A DNA stretch of 44,792 bases from an uncultured Oceanospirillaceae bacterium (GCA_913057435.1 CAJXNY010000042.1:1-44792), one strand, 5' to 3'; positions 9,793 to 19,273 are shown, numbered from the stretch's first letter. Translations and numbers: made by a program. The notes: generated by a model from the sequence alone, not told the origin.

Positions 9793-12700
9793 ATGATTCC
9801 TGTAATAACCATCGAAGATACCGTACAGCAGCAGTATCTGGACTTTATCGACGCGCTGAACCAGGCGGGCTTTGCAGGTGATCTCAACGCCGACTACGCC
9901 AACCGCATCACTCTGGCCACGGATAACAGTATCTACCAGATGCTGCCCCAGGGCGTGCTGTACCCGAAAACCCTGGATGATCTGACCCTGATCGCCCGGC
10001 TGTCGAGTGATCCGCATTTTGCTGAGATCGGCCTGAGCCCACGCGGTGGCGGCACGGGCACCAATGGTCAGTCACTGACGGATGGCCTGATCGTGGATGT
10101 GTCCAAACACATGAACCAGGTACTGGAAATCAACGCTGAACAGCGCTGGGTGCGGGTGCAGGGCGGGGTGGTGAAAGATCAGCTGAACGCGGCACTGAAG
10201 CCTTACGGGCTGTTTTTCGCCCCGGAGCTGTCGACCAGTAACCGTGCGACTGTTGGCGGGATGATCAATACCGATGCCAGCGGCCAGGGCTCGGTGCTAT
10301 ACGGTAAAACCCGTGACCATGTGCTGGCGCTGAAAACTGTATTCCTGGACGGCACCGTGTGGGAGTCCCAGCCGATTGAACAGGCTGAACTGGAACAGAT
10401 CCAGCAGCGTGATGACCGGGTCGGTGAAGCACATCGGCTGGTGGATCAGATCTTCAATGAGAAGAAAGAGCTGATTGATGCCAAATTTCCTAAGCTGAAC
10501 CGCTGTCTGACCGGTTACGACCTGGCCCATATCCGCGATGAACAGGGCCGCTTTAACCTCAACTCGGTGCTTTGTGGCGCGGAAGGCTCGCTGGCGTTTA
10601 TCGCCGAAGCGAAACTCAACTGTCTGGCGATTCCTAAGTTCTCCGCGCTGGTGAATATCAAGTACGACAGTTTTGAAACCTCACTGCGTGATGCCAAGGC
10701 ACTGATGGACTGGGGCCCGACCTCCATCGAAACCATCGACTCCAAAGTTCTGAACCTGGCAATGGGCGATATCGTCTGGGATACGGTGGCAGATTACTTC
10801 CCGCACAACGACGGTGAGCCGGAGATCAGCGGTATCAACCTGGTGGAATACACCAGCGATGACGAAGCCAGCCTGCAGGCGGCGGTGATAAAACTGACTG
10901 ATCATCTGAGTGCGGTGTCTGGCCAGGCCGGTAAAAGTTTTGGTCATACCGTGGTGTATGGCGGTGCTGAGATTGGCAAAGTCTGGGCGATGCGTAAAAA
11001 AGCGGTGGGCCTGCTGGGCAACGGCAAAGGTCAGGAACGGCCGATTCCGTTTGTGGAAGACACCGCCGTCCCTCCGGAAAATCTCGCCGACTTTATTATG
11101 GAATTCCGCGCGGTGCTGGATGCCCATGATCTGCCATATGGCATGTTTGGTCATGTGGATGCCGGTGTACTGCACGTGCGCCCGGCCATTGATATGAAAG
11201 ATGAAAGCCAGGCCGCGATGATCCGCACCATCACCGATGAGGTGGTCAAGCTCACCCAGAAATACAAAGGGCTACTGTGGGGTGAGCACGGTAAAGGGGT
11301 GCGTTCTGAATATTCACCGGAGTTCTTTGGTGAGCTGTACGTGGAGTTGCAGCGGATCAAAGGCTGTTTTGACCCGCGTAACCAGCTTAATCCAGGCAAA
11401 ATCGCCACGCCGCTGATCGGCGACGCCGAGCTGCTGAAGATCGATGGTGTGCCGACCCGTGGCGATCATGACCGCCAGATCGATGCTAAAACCCGCCAGT
11501 ACTACGATGCGGCGATGTTTTGTAACGGTAACGGGGCCTGCTACAACTACGATCCCAAAGACGCCATGTGCCCAAGCTGGAAGGGCACCCGTCAGCGGAT
11601 TCACTCCCCTAAAGGACGCTCGTCGCTGGTACGTGAGTGGACCCGACAGATGAGCCTCAACGGTGTGGATCTGGTAACAGAGTCTGCCAAAGTACGCGCC
11701 GCCGGCGTCACGGGTTTTGTCGCCAGCTTACCGGGCCGGATCAAAAACACCCTGGCCAAACGCCGTGGCGAATATGACTTCTCCCATGAGGTGCAGGATG
11801 CGATGGCGGGTTGTCTGGCCTGTAAATCCTGTGTGGGTCAGTGCCCGATCAAGGTGAATGTGCCGGAGTTTCGTTCTCGCTTTATGGAGGTGTACTACAG
11901 CCGTTATTTGCGCCCCGCCAAGGATTATATGATCGGCGGGCTGGAATACATGATTCCGTATCTGGCGAAATTTCCGCAGCCGTATAACTGGGCGATGGAA
12001 AACCCGACCCTGGGCAAGTTACTGGGGCGTTATGCTGGAATGGTTGATAGCCCGAGTATCTGCACCAACAGCCTGAAAGCGGCGCTGGATGAACGGGCGG
12101 TGGATTTTGCCGATGCGGCGAAAATACGCGCGCTCAGTGTGGAGCAGCGAGCCGATACTGTGGTGATTGTGCAGGATGCCTTTACCAGTTACTTCGAGAG
12201 CCAGCTGGTGGTGGATGTGATCGATATGCTGGAGCGACTGGGCTTCAATGTGCTGGTCGCCCCGTTTATGCCTAACGGCAAGCCGCTGCATGTACATGGT
12301 TTCCTCGGTGCATTTGAAAAGGTCGCTAACCGTAATGCGGCGATGCTGAATCAGATCGCTGCTGCCGGTGTGCCACTGATTGGGATCGACCCATCAATGA
12401 CCCTGACTTACCGCTCAGAATATGCTTCGGTGGTTAACGGTAAACTGCCGGAGGTGCAGCTGATTCAGGAATGGCTGGCACAGCGCAATGACAAACTCAG
12501 CGCCTACACCGAGCGTGAACCCGACCGCGCATTCAAACTGCTGTCCCACTGTACGGAACGGACCAACGCTGCGCCGAGCATCAAAGACTGGCAGGCGGTG
12601 TTCAGTGGTCTGGGCCAGAGTCTCACGCCGCTGGCGGTGGGCTGTTGTGGTATGTCGGGCACCTATGGCCATGAAACGGGCAACGTAGATACCTCAAAAA

Positions 12701-12858
12701 CCATCTACGAGCTGAGCTGGTCTGAAGTGGTTAACGACCCGGCCAATGCGGGAAAACTGGTGGTGTCGGGCTATTCCTGCCGTTCTCAGGTGAAACGCCA
12801 GGACAAACAGGCGTTGCCGCATCCGTTACAGGCGCTACTTGAGCTGACCCGCAACTGA
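9793..12858 (+). CDS. ydiJ: YdiJ-type FAD- and Fe-S-containing 2-hydroxyacid (D-2-hydroxyglutarate-like) dehydrogenase
   Basis: 1021 residues, matching E. coli YdiJ (about 1018) along its whole length. Order: FAD-binding type 4 domain (TPRGGGTGTNGQSL-like motif SPRGGGTGTNGQ at ~75-90, ELSTSNRATVGGMINTDASGQGS), FAD-oxidase C-terminal domain (YGMFGHVDAGVLHVRPA, GEHGKG), a Cys-rich segment (FCNGNGACYNYDPKDAMCPS), a 4Fe-4S motif with Cys 674, 677, 680 and 684, and a C-terminal CCG-type domain (GCCGMSGTYGH). E. coli YdiJ is reported to act on D-2-hydroxyglutarate; substrate here is inferred. It probably passes electrons to the quinone pool. Probably regulated by the divergent LysR. A clear terminator follows. 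Confidence 0.9.
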   Translation: MIPVITIEDTVQQQYLDFIDALNQAGFAGDLNADYANRITLATDNSIYQMLPQGVLYPKTLDDLTLIARLSSDPHFAEIGLSPRGGGTGTNGQSLTDGLIVDVSKHMNQVLEINAEQRWVRVQGGVVKDQLNAALKPYGLFFAPELSTSNRATVGGMINTDASGQGSVLYGKTRDHVLALKTVFLDGTVWESQPIEQAELEQIQQRDDRVGEAHRLVDQIFNEKKELIDAKFPKLNRCLTGYDLAHIRDEQGRFNLNSVLCGAEGSLAFIAEAKLNCLAIPKFSALVNIKYDSFETSLRDAKALMDWGPTSIETIDSKVLNLAMGDIVWDTVADYFPHNDGEPEISGINLVEYTSDDEASLQAAVIKLTDHLSAVSGQAGKSFGHTVVYGGAEIGKVWAMRKKAVGLLGNGKGQERPIPFVEDTAVPPENLADFIMEFRAVLDAHDLPYGMFGHVDAGVLHVRPAIDMKDESQAAMIRTITDEVVKLTQKYKGLLWGEHGKGVRSEYSPEFFGELYVELQRIKGCFDPRNQLNPGKIATPLIGDAELLKIDGVPTRGDHDRQIDAKTRQYYDAAMFCNGNGACYNYDPKDAMCPSWKGTRQRIHSPKGRSSLVREWTRQMSLNGVDLVTESAKVRAAGVTGFVASLPGRIKNTLAKRRGEYDFSHEVQDAMAGCLACKSCVGQCPIKVNVPEFRSRFMEVYYSRYLRPAKDYMIGGLEYMIPYLAKFPQPYNWAMENPTLGKLLGRYAGMVDSPSICTNSLKAALDERAVDFADAAKIRALSVEQRADTVVIVQDAFTSYFESQLVVDVIDMLERLGFNVLVAPFMPNGKPLHVHGFLGAFEKVANRNAAMLNQIAAAGVPLIGIDPSMTLTYRSEYASVVNGKLPEVQLIQEWLAQRNDKLSAYTEREPDRAFKLLSHCTERTNAAPSIKDWQAVFSGLGQSLTPLAVGCCGMSGTYGHETGNVDTSKTIYELSWSEVVNDPANAGKLVVSGYSCRSQVKRQDKQALPHPLQALLELTRN

Positions 12859-12907
12859 GGTCTACCTTAAATATGACGATACCTTGCGAATAACGGTCGA
12901 TCTCCCA

Positions 12908-12950
12908 AACGCTTCTGCAGCACAACAGTCTGCGGAAGCGTTTTTCGTTT
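12908..12950 (+). terminator. Rho-independent terminator after ydiJ
   Basis: AACGCTTC (12908-12915) pairs with GAAGCGTT (12935-12942), extended by inner pairing, and is followed by TTTTTCGTTT. Confidence 0.85.
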
Positions 12951-12983
12951 TACTCGGCATAGCATGGCGGGTGCCGAAAGGGG

Positions 12984-14150
12984 TTACCCCTGAACCAGCT
13001 CAGAGACCAGTCGTCTTGGCCCATGAGGTGTAGGCTCAGCTCTGCCCAGCCGGAACAGCATTTGCACAGTATCCTGCGCATTAATACCAAAGGTTTCTTT
13101 GAACTCAGCCTGCAAGGGCAGCATCGCCGGGTATTCCTGTAACACCTGGCTCATCGGGTGCTGAGCCAGCCCCATCGCTGTGGTTTTCAGATTGAGGCGG
13201 CAATAATCATGGCCCGCTTTAACCTGATCAAGCCGACTGTTACCGGTTGATGTTATCCAGCCGAAGGTGGCCGTTGAGGCGGCTGTTTTGCGGGTCATCG
13301 CTACGGCCTGTTCGCCAAAATCTGTCGGGTCCGCTTCTGCGCTGTTCCGTGACAGGAAAAAGGTCTCGATGAGGCGTTTTTTAAAGCCACTGACACCGGC
13401 CTGCGCGATGCCAAATCCATCCCGGTACTGTTTAACCTCATCCTCATCAAAGCGGAACATGGCGATGGTTTCATCATCGCGGGCTCTGTCACCGACTTCG
13501 ATCTGCATCCCTTCTGTCAGAATTTTCTCGAAACTTGACTGGGCCTGTGGGCCACTGACAAGGCTCAGTGGGCGGTCGTTTTGTGTGCCGTGGAACGCCT
13601 GCAGTGTGTTGATCTCATCGGCTGTCAGGCTGCGGTTGTCATATTCCCGCTTATTGGAGTGTCGTTTTAACAGCTGATCGAAGAGTGGATCGACAGCGAT
13701 GTCTGGCTGTTCGACCAGTTCGACAGACGCAACCGGCTTGTGCAGCAGTTCGGTATTGCTATACATGTCCTGAGGAAAGTAATCGAAACGGACCTGGTGG
13801 CCCAGCCCGGAGGCGGCAATGGCCAGTGTTTCCAGAAAGGTGCCCTGGCCAATATGTATCTGCCGGTAATAAGGATCGGTCGCGGGCAACAGGCGCTCCG
13901 GGTCCACGTAGAGATCAAAGCTACGAGGGCCGGTGAGATTGATTATCCAGGGCTGTTTGTTGTGTGGGTTCGGGCTGAGTATGGCGTAGGACAACACTTT
14001 CAAGCGGATGTCCTGTTCTGCCGGGTTTGGGCCATTCCAGCCATATATATCGGAAGAGGCTGTGTTGCCACTACAGCCGACAATAGAACTACTCAGCGCA
14101 AGAGACCCCAGGCCCAGGCCGGTAAGCTTGATAAAGTTTCGACGGTTCAT
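12984..14150 (-). CDS. Twin-arginine-exported nitroreductase-like protein (Acg family FMN-binding oxidoreductase)
   Basis: 388 residues. The N-terminus MNRRNFIKLTGLGLGSLALS is a Tat signal (RRNFIK) ending in a Cys in IVGCSG, which may also be a lipobox. The body resembles the Acg-type nitroreductase-like proteins: NPHNKQPWIINL near the start, HIGQGTFLETLAIAASGLGHQVRFDYFP in the middle and MLFRLGRAEPTPHGPRR at the end. It probably binds FMN in the periplasm; the physiological substrate is unknown. The start at 14150 is set by the Tat motif and GAGGAAG upstream, replacing a 27-residue longer frame. Divergent from a MarR regulator across a region with two operator-like palindromes, so the two genes probably form one circuit. 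Confidence 0.8.
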   Translation of the reverse strand: MNRRNFIKLTGLGLGSLALSSSIVGCSGNTASSDIYGWNGPNPAEQDIRLKVLSYAILSPNPHNKQPWIINLTGPRSFDLYVDPERLLPATDPYYRQIHIGQGTFLETLAIAASGLGHQVRFDYFPQDMYSNTELLHKPVASVELVEQPDIAVDPLFDQLLKRHSNKREYDNRSLTADEINTLQAFHGTQNDRPLSLVSGPQAQSSFEKILTEGMQIEVGDRARDDETIAMFRFDEDEVKQYRDGFGIAQAGVSGFKKRLIETFFLSRNSAEADPTDFGEQAVAMTRKTAASTATFGWITSTGNSRLDQVKAGHDYCRLNLKTTAMGLAQHPMSQVLQEYPAMLPLQAEFKETFGINAQDTVQMLFRLGRAEPTPHGPRRLVSELVQG

Positions 14151-14187
14151 AGTGACTTCCTCATTCATAAACTGATGCATGACTATG

Positions 14188-14221
14188 CATTCCATGGAAT
14201 GTACAATATATTCCACAGAAT
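14188..14221. promoter_or_regulatory. Double operator-like palindrome between nitroreductase and marR
   Basis: CATTCCATGGAATG (14188-14201) is a perfect palindrome; ATTCCACAGAAT (14210-14221) is a near copy. Their centres are 21 bp apart, two helical turns, so two dimers would bind the same DNA face. Position between divergent genes suggests MarR binding and control of both promoters. Confidence 0.6.
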
Positions 14222-14260
14222 GTTTCTGCAAGATTATTTTGCACAGTGAGGAAATCTACG

Positions 14261-14725
14261 TTGAAAAACAGAGAGCAGACAGAGGTCCAGCTGATGGTGA
14301 AGTTAGGTATCGTCCGGCAGTTAATGAGCACCCGTGAAGCAAAGTTGTTCGCGAATGCGCAGCTGACGCCGTCTCAGTTTGGTGTACTGAACCACTTCAC
14401 CCATAACCCGCGCCGCAGCTGGACTGTGACCGAGCTGGCAGAGGTGATGGAGATGAACCAGCCGGGTATTACCAAAATTATTACCGTCCTGCTGGGGCAG
14501 AACTTATTACTGTCGATACCGGATGCGACAGACAAACGACGGCGCTATCTGAAAATCACTGACCAGGGGCTTAAACTCTGCGGTGATACGCTCGAATCTC
14601 TGTTGCCTGATATATCGCATGTGTTTAGCGACTGGGACAATGACTCGCTCGCACAGATGCATCAGCATATGGAAACGCTGATGCGCTGGCTGGATGAGCA
14701 TCGTGATGATATCCGCAAGGTTTGA
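14261..14725 (+). CDS. MarR-family transcriptional regulator
   Basis: 155 residues with a MarR winged helix: QFGVLNHFTHNPRRSWTVTELAEVMEMNQPGITKIITVLLGQNLLLSIPDATDKRRRYLKITDQG. The DxRRR-like wing (DKRRRYLKIT) is intact. Two non-ATG starts compete: GTG at 14246 and TTG at 14261. TTG at 14261 is preferred because GTGAGGA lies at a normal distance upstream. MarR proteins are dimeric repressors released by small ligands or oxidation. The palindromes in the divergent gap are likely targets. Its partner is the exported nitroreductase-like protein, which suggests a response to electrophiles or nitro/quinone compounds (inference). Confidence 0.85.
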   Translation: MKNREQTEVQLMVKLGIVRQLMSTREAKLFANAQLTPSQFGVLNHFTHNPRRSWTVTELAEVMEMNQPGITKIITVLLGQNLLLSIPDATDKRRRYLKITDQGLKLCGDTLESLLPDISHVFSDWDNDSLAQMHQHMETLMRWLDEHRDDIRKV

Positions 14726-15293
14726 ACAGGCCTCATCGGTTCTCAGTCTGTTCTGAATGTTATTTGGACAACTCAGTCATACGAAGTCTGTTGCAAGCCA
14801 TAGTTTAATTCGCGGCTATGCTGAGCGGGACTCGTTTGCATCAAGGCTCGCCTGGAAGGGCTAAAGCCTGCTTCAGGTGATTTGTAGGCAGGTACATGAA
14901 TGCCGAAGATACCTTCGAGCTTTGTCGGTAAATTTATACGTTAATTTAAAACACTCGATTTAATTAGTCGTATGTTCACTTCTGAATTTCGCTTGAATGT
15001 TTTTTGCAAGTGTTTGTTGTGTTTTACGTTTGATTTTGGTCATTAAATGTTATTGGGGTTTATAATTAGATTTACCTAGTGGTTCGTATTTAAACTATGG
15101 TCGGTAGGTGTGTTTAGTTGTTATGTGTAAATCTTTGTGATTATATATCGGTAGGTGAGGCGAGAGCTTTAGCAATTATATCGATAATATCGATGATGTT
15201 TTTTCGTTTTTTAAGCCAGTGTTAGTCGATATGTTTTTGGCTATCTGCCATTTTCATAAGATCGCTCTCGGTTGATGAAATGGAGTTTTTAAG
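14726..15293. other. AT-rich 568-bp leader region before the lipoxygenase-like gene
   Basis: No credible gene. The first ~200 bases are of ordinary composition, then AT-rich. TCGGTAGGTG occurs twice as a direct repeat (15101-15110 and 15148-15157), and ATCGAT recurs at 15180-15185 and 15189-15194 in a 9-bp tandem. These may be regulator sites for the cluster that follows; no promoter could be fixed with confidence. Confidence 0.5.
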
Positions 15294-17132
15294 ATGGATC
15301 AGTTTTCTGCACTGCTTCAACGTCGTTGTAAACAAACAATGCTTTCGTCCTCGTTAGAATCAAACTCTGCCCCCGAGTTTATCTATCAATATAAAGAAGT
15401 TGATAGGACGTATGGGACACCTGAATATGTGAATGAGGGTGTGTTTAATAAAACAACAACACCATGGCTAAATTCTTATAGTTCTATTCCAGCATCAATG
15501 CTCTGGACTCCGGCAGATCTTGCATCTATGGATGCTCGCACCCAACAGGTAAATAAAAATAATGAACTCGCTGAAGAGCGAGTGCCTGGGCAGACGTATA
15601 GCGGTACGATTGAGGAACAAGTGCTACAGCGCTTTTCAAAGGGCTTCTTTAATGCAGAAGCCGCCCCTTTCAAGACAGTACCCGCGATGACAGAACACTG
15701 GATTGCTGACGATCGTGAGTTTGCACGCCAGCGGATGGGGGCGAATAACCCAAATGTAATACGTAAATTTGGTGTGGCAGGTTCTGATGATAACCTGGCG
15801 GCTATGCTGGCTGACAGTAACGGCGCTAAAGATATGTCTGCTTTAACGGCACAGCTGGAGCAGGCTGAACAAGATGGACGGTTATTTATTGCTGACTATC
15901 GTGATGTTTTAGGTAAAGTCGAAACTATTCGAGTTGATCAGTATTTTACAGTGCCTATGAGCCTGTTTATATATAATTCTGAAGATCAGGTTATGGATAC
16001 CGTCGCAATACAACTAAGACGGGGAGAGTATTGGTTTGCACCGGCCGATGCAGATAACGCCTGGCTATTAGCTAAGCTATATGCCGCCTCAGCCGATTCT
16101 CAATGGTGGTATTCCGGGGCCCATTTATTTAACACCCATAGTATCGATATGGTTTTTGGTATCGCGGCATTAAATGTATCTATGCCTGATACTCATCCTG
16201 TCTACCAGCTTGTAAAGCCTAATATCAAAAAAGTTTTTGATATTAATACGGCTATTTATAATATGGAATTGCCCTCGGGTGACCCTAAGCCACTTTATAA
16301 TAAAGGTGGCGACGTTGATAAATATCTGCCGACAGGGCGGATTGGTGTGTATGAAATAATTAATGCACTGTATGAAAACTATAGCTTTGATGAACAGGCC
16401 TTTCCAGCTTTAATGAGCAGCCGGGGTATGGATCGAGCCTCCATGCCTGCCTCCTTCCCTTACCGTGATGATGGCGAGCTCTGGTGGGGGGCTGTCAGTA
16501 ATTTTATTGATGAATTTGTTGATGCAACCTACGCCAGTGATGCCGAGGTTGCTGCTGATTCGATGCTCAATGACTGGCTGAGTGTGACAGAAAGTGCCTT
16601 CAACCATGATGGTATTACTCGGCTTGTCGTTTTTAACCAGACGCGGGCCCGATTGAAAGAGCTACTGACAAACCTGTATTTTCTGACCACGGTTCAGCAC
16701 ACCGGGGTTAATAATACGATGTTTGATGGGCTTGCACTGGTGCCTAACGGTACCTTTGCAATGAAAGCGGCTGCCCCATCCCATGCTGATGGTATTACCG
16801 ATAGCACGGTACTGAATGCACTACCGGACCCGCAAGATGCAACCGATCGCGCCACTATTTTATGGCAGATCACTTTTGTGATGAACGGTACAGCAACCGT
16901 TGACTATCTCGCCTCAACCGTTGTTTACACCTTTGATGCGGGCTCCCCTCAGCAGCAGGCCGTTGATAATTACTACAGCGCCCTGCAGGCCATGCAGTCC
17001 CAGCTTGAAGATAAGCGAGCAACACGAGTTGCGCTCTACCAGGCACAAAACCCGGGTGTAACCGACGTACCCAACAGTGTTGCCTACACCTATCTTGATG
17101 TGGCTAAAGTGATGGCCTGTATTCAGATTTGA
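15294..17132 (+). CDS. Lipoxygenase-fold protein with a substituted iron ligand (divergent bacterial LOX)
   Basis: 612 residues. Lipoxygenase landmarks appear in order: DDREFARQRMGANNPNVIRKF, LFIADYRDVLG, VAIQLRRG..FAPADADNAWLLAKLYAASAD, AHLFNTHSIDMVFGIA, THPVYQLVKPNIKKVFDIN, DDGELWWGAVSNFIDEFV, and a C-terminal Ile. Aligned to bacterial and plant LOX, the second His ligand is His277, the third His469, Asn is Asn473 and the C-terminal carboxylate is Ile612. The position of the first His ligand (H in HxxxxH) is Trp272 (codon 16107-16109). Iron binding and classic fatty-acid dioxygenation are therefore doubtful. No signal peptide. GGAG lies nine bases before the ATG. It heads a cluster with a decarboxylase, an aminotransferase and an FAD oxidase. 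The gene is AT-richer than surrounding chromosome. Fold call strong; activity unknown. Confidence 0.82.
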   Translation: MDQFSALLQRRCKQTMLSSSLESNSAPEFIYQYKEVDRTYGTPEYVNEGVFNKTTTPWLNSYSSIPASMLWTPADLASMDARTQQVNKNNELAEERVPGQTYSGTIEEQVLQRFSKGFFNAEAAPFKTVPAMTEHWIADDREFARQRMGANNPNVIRKFGVAGSDDNLAAMLADSNGAKDMSALTAQLEQAEQDGRLFIADYRDVLGKVETIRVDQYFTVPMSLFIYNSEDQVMDTVAIQLRRGEYWFAPADADNAWLLAKLYAASADSQWWYSGAHLFNTHSIDMVFGIAALNVSMPDTHPVYQLVKPNIKKVFDINTAIYNMELPSGDPKPLYNKGGDVDKYLPTGRIGVYEIINALYENYSFDEQAFPALMSSRGMDRASMPASFPYRDDGELWWGAVSNFIDEFVDATYASDAEVAADSMLNDWLSVTESAFNHDGITRLVVFNQTRARLKELLTNLYFLTTVQHTGVNNTMFDGLALVPNGTFAMKAAAPSHADGITDSTVLNALPDPQDATDRATILWQITFVMNGTATVDYLASTVVYTFDAGSPQQQAVDNYYSALQAMQSQLEDKRATRVALYQAQNPGVTDVPNSVAYTYLDVAKVMACIQI

Positions 17133-17151
17133 GTGACACCTCCTCGTACTT

Positions 17152-17194
17152 GCCTCACCTGGAGTGAGGCTTTCTGCAGCGGGCTCTGAGCCCG
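17152..17194 (+). other. Tandem hairpins between LOX-like and decarboxylase genes
   Basis: GCCTCAC..GTGAGGC (17152-17170) is followed by CGGGCT-CTG-AGCCCG (17180-17194). Only TTTCTG follows the first and no U-run follows the second, so this is more likely an mRNA-processing or attenuating structure than a full terminator. Confidence 0.5.
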
Positions 17195-17259
17195 GCTGTA
17201 GATCCAGCCGATCAGATAAGGCCGTGCTCAATATGTGCGGCTAACGACAGGACGTAGAG

Positions 17260-19203
17260 ATGAACCATCATTTAAATAAGCAGCAGTTCAATGACGAATT
17301 TCGTACACCGGAGGTTGTTATTGATGCTGAAGGACAGTCGTATGCGACGCGTGGGTTAGTTGCAAATACGCAAGGGGCGGCGACGGTTCCACAGGAAATT
17401 GTAGCCAGTTACCTGAATAAGCGGCTGTACGAAATCGGTGTTCGTCATGTATTTGCCATTCCGGGGGACTACATAGCGGAATGGGTTGAAACGCTTGATA
17501 TGCCTGACTATAACCCCGATGGATTGATACGCCAGCATCCTAATAATGAGATGTGTGCAGGTTACGCTGCAGATGGTTATGGCCGTTCAGGCAATGGAAA
17601 AGTGGGCTGTGTCGCGTTTACCTACGGTGTGGGAGCCTTGAATTCAGTCAATGCAATCGCTGGGGCGTTTGTGGAGAACGTTCCCGTTATCATGATTAAC
17701 GGTACACCGTCGCGGGCACAGTTTAATTCCCAGCGTGATCAGGGAATACTCTGGCATCATATGTTTGATGGTTCCGGCACTGATAAACGGGTACTGGAAA
17801 ATGTCACTGAGATGGCCGTAACCATTGATAACCCTGCCACAGCACCGGCGCTGATTGATACGGCGTTGCGTACCTGCATTACAGAAAGTAAGCCTGTGTA
17901 TATCGAAATCGCAGTCGGTATGGAGTTTATGCCATGCGAGCCTGTCCCGGCCACACCGTTAGTCGCGGTGCCCGTACCGCAGGCAGAAGCAACGTTGAAT
18001 CAGGCTGTTGAAGCTGTTTATGCTCAACTGCAAAGTGCTGAATCTCTGATTGTCATGGGCGGTGTGGAAATTGCGCGGGCAGGCATACAGGATGATTTTA
18101 AAACGCTGGTTCAGGCGCTTAATGCTCCCTATATGTCCAGCTTGCTGGGTAAATCTGTGTTGAGCGAATACGATACTGATATTAACTTTTCTGGGGTATT
18201 TAACGGTAAAAACTCGCAGCAGAATGTTCAGGATCTGGCATTGAAGTCTGACTGTATTCTCAACATTGGTGTGGATGCGACGGACTTTAATCTATCGGGC
18301 CTAGTGAATGCTGATTCTCCTGTTGGAACGCCATTACCGACCTTGCTGTCAGCGACTCGAGGTGCAATAAAAGTCAGCTGTAATGACGGCTGCAACCCGG
18401 ATCTTTACTGGGGTGATATTCAGGTCAGCCAGTTTGTACCGGCACTGCTGGCTAAAATTCAGGGGGCCTGGACTCCGCCTGTGAATGACTATCCTCAACT
18501 GGTGGGCTCTCCCTGGGATATTCCAGAGCCAGATCAGGGTGAACTCTCAGCCGCGATCACCTGGGACTCATTCAAGCAATACCTTCACCACCATATGATG
18601 GAAGAAGGTGATGTGTTGTTGGCAGATACCGGCCTTACTTTCTACGGGATGCAGAATGTAAAAGTTGCCAGTAATGGCTATGTTGCTCAGCTGTCCTGGG
18701 GTTCTATTGGCTACTCGGTGGCTGCAAACTATGGTGTCGGGCTTTCTTTGCGTGACTCTGGTTCCAGTAACCGTGCGATTACCGTCAGTGGAGACGGTGC
18801 GTTCTCAGAGTCTATCAATGCGTTAGGTACCATAGCCCAGCTTGACCTGGGCTCTATTGTTTTTGTGATGAATAACAAAGTGTTCGCCATTGAACAATGG
18901 CTGGTTGATCCAACGGTCTATGCCGATGGCTCAACGAAACCCTTCCTGCCACTGTGTGAAATACCTCAGGGTGAGATCTGGGATTACGTGAAGCTGGCTG
19001 AAGGCTTTGGTGGTCAGGGCTTTGTGGTTAATACCAATCAGCAACTCCGTGATGCGATGAACGCCATTAATGCTGATTATGCTGAAGCCGCATCGGGCAG
19101 TGGTACTTCTGCGGTCTCTCCATTCTACCTGGTGTCGGTAGAGATAGAGGCACGGGATATTCCTTCGAATACGCGCTGGAAAGTTGAAGAAGCGCAGAAG
19201 TGA
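17260..19203 (+). CDS. ThDP-dependent 2-oxoacid decarboxylase (pyruvate/indolepyruvate decarboxylase type)
   Basis: 647 residues. Pyruvate-decarboxylase-type markers: IPGDY at ~68, the ThDP-activating Glu97 in NNEMCAGYAADGYGR, the adjacent pair His166-His167 (ILWHH) that marks decarboxylases of this group, the ThDP/Mg motif GDGAF (511-515) ending at NN (538-539), and Glu545 in VFAIE, equivalent to the second catalytic Glu of PDC. It should decarboxylate a 2-oxoacid to an aldehyde, possibly with carboligation. An N-terminal extension of about 45 residues makes it longer than usual PDC/IPDC (about 550-560). The neighbouring aminotransferase and amino-acid oxidase could both supply its 2-oxoacid. 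Substrate cannot be told from sequence; aromatic or branched oxoacids are plausible. Confidence 0.87.
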   Translation: MNHHLNKQQFNDEFRTPEVVIDAEGQSYATRGLVANTQGAATVPQEIVASYLNKRLYEIGVRHVFAIPGDYIAEWVETLDMPDYNPDGLIRQHPNNEMCAGYAADGYGRSGNGKVGCVAFTYGVGALNSVNAIAGAFVENVPVIMINGTPSRAQFNSQRDQGILWHHMFDGSGTDKRVLENVTEMAVTIDNPATAPALIDTALRTCITESKPVYIEIAVGMEFMPCEPVPATPLVAVPVPQAEATLNQAVEAVYAQLQSAESLIVMGGVEIARAGIQDDFKTLVQALNAPYMSSLLGKSVLSEYDTDINFSGVFNGKNSQQNVQDLALKSDCILNIGVDATDFNLSGLVNADSPVGTPLPTLLSATRGAIKVSCNDGCNPDLYWGDIQVSQFVPALLAKIQGAWTPPVNDYPQLVGSPWDIPEPDQGELSAAITWDSFKQYLHHHMMEEGDVLLADTGLTFYGMQNVKVASNGYVAQLSWGSIGYSVAANYGVGLSLRDSGSSNRAITVSGDGAFSESINALGTIAQLDLGSIVFVMNNKVFAIEQWLVDPTVYADGSTKPFLPLCEIPQGEIWDYVKLAEGFGGQGFVVNTNQQLRDAMNAINADYAEAASGSGTSAVSPFYLVSVEIEARDIPSNTRWKVEEAQK

Positions 19204-19273
19204 TCGAAGTCTGTGCAGGCTAATGTCTGCACATAACCCCTACCTAACCTGATACATGGAAGGTACTTGCCTG

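Noticed and set aside
16070-16130. Sequencing error causing the missing His in the LOX-like protein
   Set aside because: A frameshift would break the strong flanking motifs; the codons around Trp271-Trp272 stay in register with LOX on both sides, so only a base substitution could explain it and TGG is at least two changes from CAT or CAC.
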